From Basidiobolus meristosporus CBS 931.73 (Eukaryota > Basidiobolomycota > Basidiobolomycetes > Basidiobolales > Basidiobolaceae), in NCBI GenBank assembly GCA_002104905.1, contig MCFE01000030.1, forward strand, positions 160,927-224,926: a stretch of 64,000 nucleotides of DNA. The letters run 5' to 3'. The translations under genes were made by a program, and so were the position numbers. Each line of letters opens with the position of its first letter. Position 1 is the stretch's first letter. The notes beneath the pieces are model-generated. The model did no database searches. It was given only the letters and a program-made list of their open reading frames with translations, and was not told the DNA's origin. Below, piece by piece: positions 11,000 to 21,807 of this stretch.

Positions 11000-13290
11000 A
11001 TAGGGATCCATTTTGATTATTTACACCAAATGATCAAAGATCAGATAATTTTTGAATTAATAATTGCTTCCCCAGCTAATTTGGAGCTCTGTGAAGCCTG
11101 AATATATGGGAAACAAGCCAGTCAACCATTCAAGAGCTCTGAGTAAATCAGAACTAAGAAAAAATTAGATCTAATTCACTCAGATCTGTTTGAACCAATG
11201 CAAAATTTATCAATGGGTGGGATGAAGTGTTTGGCCACTTGTAATGATGATTGGGAAGATACATGTGAGACCACTTCAAGGAAAAAAAGGAAGAAGTTCT
11301 GTCTAAGCCTGGGGGGCTTAAAGCCATGGTGAAAAGAGAAACCAATGACAAAATCAAGAAAATTCACTCTGACAATAATGGACAATATACATCAATGCTC
11401 TACATCCACTTCTGCAAAACTCCAGGGATAAAGCAAGATACTACTGCACCATACTCTCCACAGCAAAATGGAATGACAGAATGTGCAAACAGATTGATAA
11501 ATGATATGGCAGCAGCAATTATCCATGATCAAAATTTATTATAATTTTTGGGCATAATCATTTGACACAGCAATATACCTTACAAATAGGAGTTACAACA
11601 GAATACTTTGTAAATCTACTCCATTTGGGGCATGGCATGGATACAGACCAAGTGCCAAACATCTAAGAATATATGTGTGAGGGTTAGTAATTATTGACCA
11701 CAGCTGAACTCTTATCAAGTCCCTGCTGGTGAAGTTTACAGTTGCTTTGACTTTGCAAGCTTTAGTACATTGTCATCTCAGAGGAAGCTAAACCCAGCAC
11801 ATACTTTTGTTAAGACTCCAACCAAGTTGGGGATTGTAGCTCAATAGTTTTCCCTTGACAAGCTTGTGGCTTAATTCCCCTTCATATTTGAGTAGAGACA
11901 AAACTCAAATATTCTTAGTAAGCTTTTGCCAGAGGTTATTGCACCCAGTGAGCACCCCACACACAAATCACTTGAGCAGTATTGAACATATTTCTCCTTT
12001 GGACTTATGCACCACTATAATGTTTTCAAAGTATATATACTACACTTTTGATCAATAAATCTATAAGTTAATAACATGTTTAAAGCTGCACTTTTGAACA
12101 GACAACTTGACAAGCACATGTACATTGATCAGCCTGATGGATTTGCTGACCAATATAGTCCCCATTTGGTCTGCAAGCTTGAAAAATCACTACGTGGTCT
12201 CAGCCAGTCACCAAGAGCCTGGAGTTGCAAGATAGATTTGTATTTGGAATATCTGTGTTTCCAAAGAAGTACTGCTGATTAAAGTATTTACTATAAGCCA
12301 GATAGAACAAATCCAGATCAATTAGCTCTATATGTGGATGATCTTATCACAGCCACCAATTTCCAAGAAACCTTGAAAGAGACCAAGTTCAGCCTGTCAA
12401 AGGGTCTCAAGATGTTCAATCTAGAAGAGCTCAGTTACTACTTGGGGATAAAGTTCTTGATTGACAGCAGTACCCTGACTATCACCCTAGGCCAGTCCAA
12501 GTATATTCAAGATATACTTGAGAAGTACTAAATGAAAGTTTGCATACTGGCTGCAACCCCAATGGAGACAAACCTTAACTTGGTCAAGACTTAATCAATC
12601 AAGCAGGCTTGGTGTCATCTGAAAGCCAAGAATTTTCTTATCAATAGACTTGTTTCATTGTGCCATTGATCATAGTGCCAGAAAGTGCTGTATATTTTGT
12701 TATCAATTTGATATTTTAGGGTCATATGCATGTCAATTTTGATCCCAAATTGGCACTGTATGGCACCATCTGGCACTCTGTGGCATGATTGGGCTCCATC
12801 TGGCATACAATGGCACTATTGGGCACTATGATCAGCTGGAATGATGAAACAAGTCTAATTTATGATTAGCAGACTGATATATATATATCATGCCTGGAAT
12901 ATGTCCAGATATCTCATTTTCAGTGGGAGTTGTCAGCCAGCCTAATCCAAATTATGTATCTGAGCATATTGCAGCAGTTAGGCAGATTATTAGACATCTA
13001 AAAGGAATGGCTAATATCTGCTTAAGGTACGCCTTTAAAGATCCAGTATGGGATCTTGTAGGATACTATGATGCTGATTGGAGACAAAATTCTGAAGACA
13101 GAAGATCCACAACAATATTCATCTCACTGTTCAGGAGCAATAGTGTGGATTTCAATGAGGAATAACTTAGTTAACTTAGTTTCTTGTCCTACAGATGAAA
13201 TGATTGCAGTCACATTTACCAAACCATTGGCTTGAGACAAGTTGGAATATCTTAGGTCACAATTAGCACTAGTCAGTATATCCATTTAGC
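11000..13290 (+). pseudogene. copia pol remnant: integrase, reverse transcriptase, RNase H
   Basis: Continues the copia element after the DNA transposon. The integrase zinc-finger and core are visible (QMIKDQ...YGKQASQPF; then 11326-11544 with KIHSDNNGQYTS and APYSPQQNGMTE). The reverse transcriptase follows at about 12076-12530 (MYIDQPDGFAD, LEKSLRGLSQSPRAW, LALYVDDLITA with the YVDD box, SYYLGIKF). RNase H follows at 12890-13240 (PDISFSVGVVSQ...YYDADW...PTDEMIAVTFTKPLA). Stops, shifts and a MITE at 12646-12856 interrupt it, so the gene is dead. Domain order is integrase before reverse transcriptase, which defines copia against gypsy. Confidence 0.85.
12646..12856. mobile_element. MITE copy 2 (211 bp), TSD AAT
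   Basis: The same length and terminal inverted repeat as the copy at 10541, flanked by AAT at 12643-12645 and 12857-12859. It interrupts the copia polymerase gene between the reverse transcriptase and RNase H parts. The two MITE copies differ by scattered substitutions only. Confidence 0.85.
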
Positions 13291-13300
13291 TGATTGGGAG

Positions 13301-13648
13301 TGTTGTAAGAGTTTGTAATTCCACCTGAATATTCACCTAACTTAGTCACTTAGATCATCACCTACAGATTTTTGGGAATGCTGACCACATTCCTTGTCGG
13401 GGTTTACTTAGAATATTTTCACCAAATTAGAGGTACCCAGAACATGAAAATCCTTGAAGTTGTCCAACCAGCCACAAGCTTTGCACACATACTCTTGGGC
13501 ACTTTGTAAACATTTTCTATATGCCTATTATGCTAAGGCCATGTCAAAGTACAAATACTACTTTTGCATATGATAAATCATTGGGTGAAAGGCATATAAT
13601 CTACATGTTTTCCCAATCACTTTGAATATCTCCAAGACTCTTAAATCA
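13301..13648 (+). repeat. 3' LTR of the copia element
   Basis: Begins TGTTGTAAGAG right after a GGGAG purine run and ends near CTTAAATCA. It is colinear with the other LTR copies over its whole length but more diverged than the two solo LTRs. A CAAATACTACT box corresponds to the TATA region of the others. Confidence 0.82.
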
Positions 13649-15283
13649 TAAGCAACAGCAATTAACAATATCATATAGGTGTGCTGTTATTATCTCCCTG
13701 GCTCTCCCAATATGTTTTGAGCCCTTTGTTATCAATCTCTGATGTGCCTGATACTGCTATAGTTGGTAGTTGGAATATCTAGCTCATATCAAAACATTGA
13801 CTTATCTTGAGCTTTTATATAGCATAATGCTATGGCACTACCTGATGTGTTGGAGCACTCTGGATGTATTAGAGAATACACATCATGCACCGGAGGCTGC
13901 AAAGGAAAAAATACTTCATCAAGTAAACCTCTTGACAGCTTGGTCTATATGTGAATCCACCTACTACTCTATCTTGGTTTATAGCAACTGTGCAATATTA
14001 TGCAAAAAAAATTCAGCTAAATCAGCAGACCAAGGAAAGAACATTTGGCAAGACTGCATTGGGCAAAATATAGGAGATGATCTTGCACCCCAAGCTCATT
14101 GTTGCACAGGATTCAAGGACTACAGATACATTAATTCAAACACTAGCTAAAGAAAAGCTCAGTAGAGCCCCCAGTTGAGCATTCAGGTTTCTAAAGACTA
14201 ATGATACAATAAAAAATCTCTAATGATGGAGTAACTCAGGTGACTCTAAAGCACATGATTGTATAATAATTGGAAGGAATACTCATTATCCAGACATTGC
14301 AGAGGAACCCAAAGATATTGCAAAATATCAGAATGTATCAGACATGGATACCTGATATTTTGGTACACACTCATGGTTAATTCCAACAATATAAGATATG
14401 TAAGATATGATCAAGGTGATCAAGACAATAGAATATTTAGTTGCAATTACAAGATTCACATCGGTACTAAGCTAGCATTTCTGCTGTTCCATAGCAGCCT
14501 TTGTATTATATTACATTCTTACAAAATTTAGAGTCTCCTAGATCACCTTTTGAGAATTTGTAAACTGGGTGGTAGAGACTTTGCTGGAAGTACGCAGAGT
14601 CAATTCTAGCCTAGGGATTGGTCTGGAAAGTGGGACACATCACAGGCTGCATACATGGTTGGATGCAATCAAACCAGGGCTTAATAGCTCTGTCTATCCT
14701 GTTTTAAGTTAAGGTGCCAGATCTTACAGTGCTGGCTATAACCAGGACATAAGGGAGCCAGTAATCAACCAATGGCATAATGCCACAGGGTTCCTGTCAG
14801 AGTCTTAGGCAATGAGTAATTGAGTTAAGACACTTATTGCATGGTGGATTTACATGTTGTGTCTGAGTTTGGGCATGAGGTTAGTGTTGAGTATAGTGAG
14901 ATGTTTAGGTGAGTGCAATCCAAAATGAAGCTACTTCTGAGATTCATGAAAAATAGACCAAAATGTACACATGAAAAGTTAGAGCACCAGTTGGGTTAGG
15001 AAGTAAGGAATGTGAAAAAGAGGTAAAAGCTAATCAGTGTACACACACATAGGATTTGAGTGAGTGTACCAGACTAGAAAGTGAGAGAAATTACAGAAAA
15101 CCAATCAAAATCAACTTATGGATTGTAGTGATGAAAGATTTTGGCTAAGTTTTCTGTAAAATCTGATGTGTATTTTTCCAGTGGCTTTTATATAATAACC
15201 TATCAGCATCAATACCACTGAGGCATGGGATCTCAGCTTTGTGATAGCAATTTATGGGATCATCATATTTATTTTTTATAGGG
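13649..15283. other. degenerate DNA-transposon remnant
   Basis: From about 14700 to 15283 the sequence is colinear with the right end of the DNA transposon (10280-10997), including the AAAAAGAGG...GCTAATCA region without the MITE and the terminal TTTTTTATAGGG. Open frames at 13770-14150 and 14259-14531 lie to its left but show no recognised domain; they may be broken transposon coding sequence. No host gene is supported. Confidence 0.5.
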
Positions 15284-15618
15284 AGAACAAATCTGTGGAA
15301 TAGGCAATCTAGCAAGATCCTTATTAATGCTCAGCATATATATATAAGAGGACATCCATGATGAGGGATGTGCTTAGAGTACTACAAAAAGTGAACAAAG
15401 ATGCTACAGCACCACAGTGAGTAATCTAAGCACCATTTAAAAAAATACCATTATTGTATCCTATTACTGGCATCAAGACAAAAATTGTTATGCTAGATTG
15501 CTCTGGCACCAAAAGCTGCTAGGAACTATGCAACACTCTCCAAAAGAGAAAGTTAGCTGTATAGAAGCCACTTTCACATTGTATAAAGCAATTCACTAAA
15601 TCATATGATCTATATATT

Positions 15619-15967
15619 TGTTGTAAGAGTCTTGGAGATATTGGAAGTGATTTGGAGAACAAGTAGATTATGTGGTTTTCACTTAATGATTTATTGAATG
15701 TAAAAGTAGTATTGATACTTTAACCTGGTCTTGGCATTACAAACACGTAGAATAGGTTAAGGAAGGTCCCAAGAACATGTGTGCAAAGTTTGGGGCTGTT
15801 TGGACAACTTTGAGAATTTTCATGTTCTGGGTACCTGGTATTTTGGTGAAAATATTCCAAGTAAATCCCAACAAGGAATTTGGTCAGTATTCTCTAGGAT
15901 TTGAAGGTGATGATCTAAGTGACTAAGTTAGGTGAATATTTAGGTGGAAATACAAATTTTTACAACA
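15619..15967 (-). repeat. solo LTR (349 bp), TSD ATATT
   Basis: An intact LTR of the same copia family in reverse orientation (TGTTGTAAGAG...TTTTTACAACA), flanked on both sides by ATATT (15614-15618 and 15968-15972). It has no internal sequence. It is 349 bp, the same length as the nested solo LTR at 3496, and closely similar to the LTR at 53208-53557, so this subfamily was active recently. Confidence 0.9.
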
Positions 15968-16094
15968 ATATTCTCTTGTAACTTCAAGTTCCTCCTTTGC
16001 CCTTATGTCAATAAGTATGCAGCTTTCTGATTAAGAGACAACCTTCAGTAATAGCAACAGTAGCCATTACAGAGAGTGACAGCTTAGGCTTTTC

Positions 16095-17043
16095 ACTAGT
16101 TACCAAAGTTTTGGAAATATTGCAAGGAACCAGGATAACAGGCAGATATTGTGACTTTCACTCAGTGATATATTGAGTATAAAGTGGTATATGTATTTTT
16201 ACAGTGCCCTGGTAGAGCTGGCATATAGCTCATGCTTATTAAAGTCCAAAGAGCTTTTGTGTCTGGGGCTGTTTGGACAACTCTGAGACTTTCATGTTGT
16301 TGGAACCAGAGATTGTGATGAAATACTCTAGGCAAGTCCCAGTATGGAATTTCAGCAGAGTTCTCCAGGATTCTCAGACTTCTGCATATTTAATGCCAAT
16401 AAGCCAATACTTGGCTGCAGCCATAAGAGTTACTACAGTTCTCACCTGCTGATATATTCATTGTTAAAGCAAAACTGTTATTGTAAAGTCTGAGTAAAAT
16501 CAATATAATCAATTGGGGTATAAGATCAAAGTGCATACAGGCAAGGTTTAGTGACTTATAGGCAGCTGATTAAGTTATTATATCCTGGCCACATAGCATG
16601 CTTGTGTAATATCACCCAGGAGAAATTTGACTCAAGGCCAGCAGAAGACCACTATAGAATCAGCTAAATTCCAGGTTTCTCTGCACTAGCAACTCTCAGC
16701 ATTGCAGATACTAACTATTTAGCTGACAAGTAAACATATTCTTCCAGAGGAGACTAGGCTACATGGCATTTATACCTAATTTTTTGGCATGCTAATCAAT
16801 AGTTCCACCAGGAACTGCAACTAAAGATTTAAAGGAAAACACCAGCAGAATGCTAGCAAAATATCATTGGAATATTAGAGGACTACTGGCAGTTTTCAAG
16901 TGAACATCAAGTATGAGATTACTTATAGGGATCATTAGTGAGTCCCATCAATGAACTTGGGCATAGTATTCAGAGGTTTACAGACAATAATCCAAGTTAC
17001 TAAATTAATAGAGTATTGAGGTGTAATAGCAAAATTTACAACA
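16095..17043 (-). repeat. older, diverged LTR broken by about 600 bp
   Basis: Between about 16095 and 16380 the sequence follows the reverse LTR in order (TTTTGGAAATATTG, TTTCACTCAGTGATATATTGA, GGGGCTGTTTGGACAACT, CTTTCATGTT, CAAGTCCCAG) with many changes. The missing end of the LTR (CCAAGTTACTAAATTA...TTTACAACA) appears at about 16987-17043. The 600 bp between is not LTR and may be a later insertion of unknown type. Boundaries are approximate. Confidence 0.5.
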
Positions 17044-17150
17044 GTGTATACCTGATGAAACATACTTGTTATTGGGAAGTGCACTTTTGGGACCTAGTTA
17101 GAAGAGCAATTGAGTTGTTTCCAAGTTTTCCTAAGCACCAAGAGCTTCAT

Positions 17151-17447
17151 TTAGTTAAGTCCCCAAGTTGCCAGTAAGCTTAAGTCCTTTACCCGCAAAA
17201 AAAGACCAAAGGCCAGAAGAGTACCAGCAGAAAACCAAATTTCCTTAAAGCTGTAGCTCCCAATATCAGAAGTTCCAGCCGATTTTAGGACGAGTAGATC
17301 TATGACGTAGAAGGTGCTATACCTGAGGAATCCACATACCAATATGGTGACAATCAGCCCACTGACTCCAGAGATATTCACATTGGAAAAATTGACTGAG
17401 AAATACCAGTGGATAAAAATAGGAAACCCATGATTGATGTTTTTCAT
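17151..17447 (-). CDS. hypothetical membrane protein fragment
   Basis: A 98-codon frame with hydrophobic segments typical of two or three membrane spans (VSGLIVTILVCGFL, FYVIDLLVL, FSAGTLLAFGLFL). I do not recognise a family. A GTATGA...TTTCTCAG intron can be drawn just upstream (about 17398-17452), but the upstream exon frame does not join cleanly, so the start is unknown. It lies directly at the edge of the transposon block and may be the broken end of a host gene. Confidence 0.3.
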   Translation of the reverse strand: MKNINHGFPIFIHWYFSVNFSNVNISGVSGLIVTILVCGFLRYSTFYVIDLLVLKSAGTSDIGSYSFKEIWFSAGTLLAFGLFLRVKDLSLLATWGLN

Positions 17448-20087
17448 ACAGTCGATTGTGAGGTTTGACGGTCCTCAATGATGCATTCAGCCGGGAAAGA
17501 AAAATAGGTAGTGATGTGGAGAGCAAACAGAACATTGGTAAGTTTCCGACATTTTCTCTCACACCCGGATCTCTGGAATCTGTATGAAAACAACCCTGAC
17601 GTGAACCTACTCCGCAAATGGTAAAATGCCTTATTTTATCCCGGCACAGTGCTCAAAGACCACGCTTTCTTGCTTGACTACCCACGGGCTAACCAGGGTC
17701 TACTTGCAACCGGGGGCCCTAGATTTGATTCTCACTCGGGCCAGAACATGCTCCTCAAAACGATTGCAACGACGGGCAATATAACAGTCAGGCTTGGGAT
17801 CAAAGACCGTGGTTCCCGTCGCAATATTCTGCATCAAGAACGCAGAAGTGCACATGCTATCAACATATGGGGATTTCACAATCACCTTACAGATTACTTG
17901 AAAATGGACTCCAAGTCTGAATAGCCTCATTGGTGCATCAAAGTGGTGTAGACATTGAAATGTCCGAAATTTCTCACGGCGGTCCGAAGACTCCCCTCCC
18001 CCCCCCAAAAAAAAAAGGCTTCGGACTTCTCTCGATGACCTTTGGCAGCAGATTTCAATGGTTAGTCTGACAACGCTTTACCCAGTACACGAATCAATCA
18101 TATTTGCTCAGCAAACCGGCCATTGAGAAATCCACTCCCAGCAATCTCCATCCAATCACCTTCAAGCCTCAGCTCTTACGTGCCGAGCAATCCTGATCAA
18201 CATGGCAACAAACTAGGTGTAGGTTGCATGGTGGTAATTGACGTAGGGTCAAACATCGTCATGTACCTCCCGCTTAGTTTTCAGTACCCAGCAACCGGTA
18301 TAGCGTTGGGTCTGTCTGGATAGTGAAGGCTGCGAAAAGCAGTTTGGAGGCATGAGAAATCGAGTGGTTTGCGAATCCGTCCCGCCTGAGGAAACGTACT
18401 TTCAGGCCAGTCGACGGGGCGGAATAGACAACTTAAGCACACCCTCGATATTACCCCGCTAGTCAACCGTAACCCCTCATTCCCCGATGATTGTCGATCG
18501 AATGCCCGAATCACCAAACGATATCACCGTACAAAGAAACCTTGATTTGGGCAAATATTGGTGGACGGGCGTATCGACATCATCCGTCACTTCAAGTACA
18601 GACAGGGATCCAGGCAGCACATTCCCAGAATCCCGTGGGCTGATACTGCAGCGAAGACGGGTTCCAAGTCGATATTGGCGGGGAATTCGCCAGTAATTAC
18701 ACCATATCCGGGAAGAGCCACTTGCCACTCGCTGCCTTGGTATCGCCGGAAAATCCAGTTGGGTACCAGGTCTTCCCCTACCTCAAACCTACCCCTCCCC
18801 CGTGGCACAGCCTCGCCATAGATAGGTAAATTTCCATCTGGTGGGAACCGCTCCGGACCGGAAATCGTGCGTCCATTCGACCTACCATCACCGTATTGGT
18901 GTATCGTGGAAGGAGGTGACTTGAGCGATTTCCCAAAGAACACTCGGTTCCACATGCATGGCTCGGTGCTCACGAAGTTGAGTGACTCCAAATCGGCTCA
19001 AACAGTCATGGATTCATTCTACAGATCCTTGGATGTGTCCCACCGAGGTAACACACCCGTAACCGGCATCACCATTCCTACCGTGCTACCTAGACCACTC
19101 CCCTCTCAGAAACCGAATTCCACAGCAAACCAGGGAATTCTTCGACTGGACTGAGACTAGCACAGGGCTTCCGAAGCTTGTCGGTTGCATGACTCGCCTC
19201 GGTCATCTCCAGGGTCAAGCCGGTCTTAGACCATGAGGTTATTGGCCTGGCCTCCCGCATAGGCAAGCTCAAGGCACCGTATGCGCACCCGCAGAAATAC
19301 AGTGGCAGCATCACTTTGATATCATACAAGCTCGGTTGTCAAACCTTGACTACGTATGGGCACACGACAGCCATCGGCCTTGACCGGAGATTGATCTGGG
19401 TGGATCTCCATTCCGAAAACCGGCCAAGGGCGATTTGCGAGCGCAAGAGAGCAGTGCAGTGGTCCATCAGGTGAGGGGATCCGGCATCCCCACACCATCC
19501 ATGATGAACCCACTCACACTGATCCTGAGGTTCATTAAACGTCATGTTCTACAACGGATGCCGTGGAACATCTCAATCTACCGGGCCCCTGGGTGCTAGC
19601 ACATATCCGGAGGTCAAATGGGACCTCAGCATCCGACCAAACAGCCAGCGGTTTTCGGGGTCCGTATCAATCAGGACCGAACCCGAAAAGGGGAAGATTT
19701 CCAAATCGGAGCATCCCATGCTGGCCAAAGCAGCCATGCCCTGGCCACGGCAGCGCCACGAAACATACAAGCTGGTGATGGTGGACAAACTCAGGTTTAA
19801 TATTTAGCAAAGAGTGGGAGATTGGGTGCACAATGAGTAACACGTTGGTAAATACGATGGATGTGTTCGGTCAAAGAGCGAACCATCTGGCATGGAGTCA
19901 AGAGTAAAGGTGCGTGGGAGAAGAGAATATTCACATTCTAAGTCGAGAATGACTGCGCGGAGAGAGGAACCAAAGGGAAGGCCCATAGGGGTGGTTGTGC
20001 AGGGTGTAAGGTCGCCCCCTTTGGGTACAGATGGGGGTTAGAGGTGGAGAAATGAGGGAGACAACTTCGATGACTATTCAAAATATC
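17448..20087. other. gene-poor, GC-balanced stretch, no supported gene
   Basis: Base composition is more GC-rich than the transposon block. Open frames of 60-134 codons overlap on both strands, without splice-consistent joining or a recognised domain. A 9-C/10-A homopolymer junction is at 17998-18016. The stretch may contain decayed genes; none is called. Confidence 0.35.
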
Positions 20088-21807
20088 CTAACGAAGATTC
20101 CTTCCCCGGGGATTTGTGGGGACTCTTTCCATCTCGGCGTGTGGGATTAGGTGGGACATTCGTTGAGAATTAGGTATACGAGTTAAGGAGGGTGAGAGAG
20201 GTGGGATTTCGTGTGCACCTCTGATGCTGTTCCGATGAGAGATTGGACTTGGCTCTTGAGTGTTGCCATATGCTGCAAATGAATACATAGTAGAAGGGAG
20301 CGACATGGTCGAAGATGCCGACCTTACGCTGGAGTTTCTGGATAATGATGAGAATGCTGGTGTGCCTGGGCCTGGGCCACGGTGGATTATATGACTGTTG
20401 CTGAAATGGTTTTCTGAGGGTTGCTGGTACATCCCGGAGTAGCGGTCGGTTTTCTGATGCACGTAGTTGATCAACGGAGCGCTCGCCCGACTCTGATAGG
20501 CCATATCCGATTGAAATCGATGTGGTGGCTGAGGAGCCATCTCCACGAGCCGTTCCGGTGACAATGTGGTGAACTGAGCAGACATAGACCGGCCTTGTTC
20601 GGAATACATGGATGGATCGATTTCCGAATATTTCGAGTTCCTATACCTGGACTTCGCCTTTTTCTCCCGGAGTGCTTGCTCGGGTATCATCATCACGTTG
20701 TTCGGGTAGGAAGGGATCTCGCTCCGATTCTCCCGTGGTGTGAATTGGTATGGGTGTGGGCCAGGATAATGCAGATTGAATGGCACCTCGCTGGACATCT
20801 CACTGATGTTGTCCAGAGAGCTCGTTCGTCTACGACTGTGCATCGAGCTGGCATCATCATCGGAGTAGAATTCACTCTCATTGGGAATGAACTCTGCGTG
20901 TGCGGAAAAAGAGACGGATCGAACTCGCTCGGAGGGCTGCTTCGTGCTGGGTCTGGGCAGCGTAGGATTTCCCACTTTCGAATTGACTAATGGATTGGTT
21001 GAACACCAGGTCAGTCTAGAAATCGCTGGCGAGCTGCTTGAAAAGGCTTACATTTTTCCGTGGAATGTCCCGCATATCCTTTCTTTGTTAGCGCCGCTAG
21101 AGGAACGTTATCCTCTTCATCAGAATCTAGGTCTTCGCCTTGCATGAAGAGAGGTGTCCTTGGGGCCTTCATCTCAGTGTCCACTGGTGAAAATGCTACA
21201 GAGAGGATTAGTATTGGGTTGTCAGTAGACAGGGCGCGGGGAATACCTGGCAGAGCAGATCCTGCATGATGGTTTACTAGGACGATGCGAGGATGCTGCA
21301 TATGTTGTGCTATATCAGACGGCTCCTCGGGCTCGCTTTTCTCGGATATACTCTCCAGAGAGCTATTAGGACTTCCAAAGGCTTTGGTAGGGATCTCCTT
21401 GTCTAACAGGCAAAGTCAGCTTCACGACGGGACGAACAAGGAACTTCAGAAATCGCCTCACCTACACCCGCCTGCTTATCCTTATCATTGATCGCTTTGC
21501 TACGGGAGGTCTTCAAGCTGCTTTTCAACGGCTTGGGTGGTAAAGAGGCTTTCTTGGTGGGGCCATTCACACTTCTTGGACGAGAACCAGGCTCGTTGAC
21601 GACGGGAGATGCTAACGTAGACGTAGCCCTCGGGAGTCGATGGTTATTTGGGGGAAGATAGGAGTTTCGCATGTGACCAGCGGAACCAAGTCTTTGGTCC
21701 ATGACTTCAGGCCTTCCACCCATGGTCAACTGAAGTCGCGACATATATACAGGGATTCTTTCCATATTCTGTGCTAAAGTGAAGTCAGGCACACCGCGAC
21801 CAGACAT
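20088..21807 (-). CDS. Ser/Pro-rich, largely disordered protein of unknown function
   Basis: Four exons join in phase: 21807-21462, 21402-21247, 21195-21052 and 20986-20088, giving 514 residues. All introns are GT-AG; the first has a GCTGAC branch point and the last ends CCATTAG. The start ATG at 21807 opens MSGRGVPDFTLAQNMERIP. The protein lacks a recognised domain. It is rich in Ser, Pro, Arg and Asn, with a basic PPKPLKSSLKTSRSK patch near residue 100, an acidic DLDSDEEDNVPL patch near residue 195 and RRRTSSLD/RNSSVRS-type sites that look like basophilic kinase targets. This composition fits a cytoplasmic or cell-cortex regulatory protein in fungi, but that is only inference. Confidence 0.7.

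Larger units (their letters stand above)
3440..13648 (+). mobile_element. decayed Ty1/copia LTR retrotransposon, heavily nested
   Basis: LTRs of the same family bound the element at 3440-4142 (interrupted) and 13301-13648, both starting TGTTGTAA. The internal part reads gag, protease, integrase, reverse transcriptase and RNase H in the copia order on the plus strand, with many stops and shifts. It is split by three later insertions: a solo LTR inside the 5' LTR (3496-3844), a CACTA/Tnp2-like DNA transposon (about 5416-10997) and a 211-bp MITE (12646-12856). Just after the 5' LTR, around 4143-4155, is a possible tRNA primer site; just before the 3' LTR is a short purine run (GGGAG) as polypurine tract. 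No matching target duplication is visible at the outer ends, so the flanks have diverged or rearranged. The same family occurs at 15619-15967 and 53208-53948. Confidence 0.85.

Noticed and set aside
17680-17750. Possible tRNA gene (GATTTGATTCTCACTCGGGCC)
   Set aside because: No B-box consensus GGTTCRANNCC and no cloverleaf stems could be drawn.
17998-18016. C9/A10 homopolymer junction as a regulatory element
   Set aside because: Could equally be a low-complexity or sequencing feature; nothing nearby depends on it.
18123-18323. Plus-strand frame with VVIDVGSNIVMYLPLS resembling an aspartic protease active site (DTGS)
   Set aside because: The Thr is Val, no second active-site motif or consistent exon structure was found nearby, and both strands are equally open.
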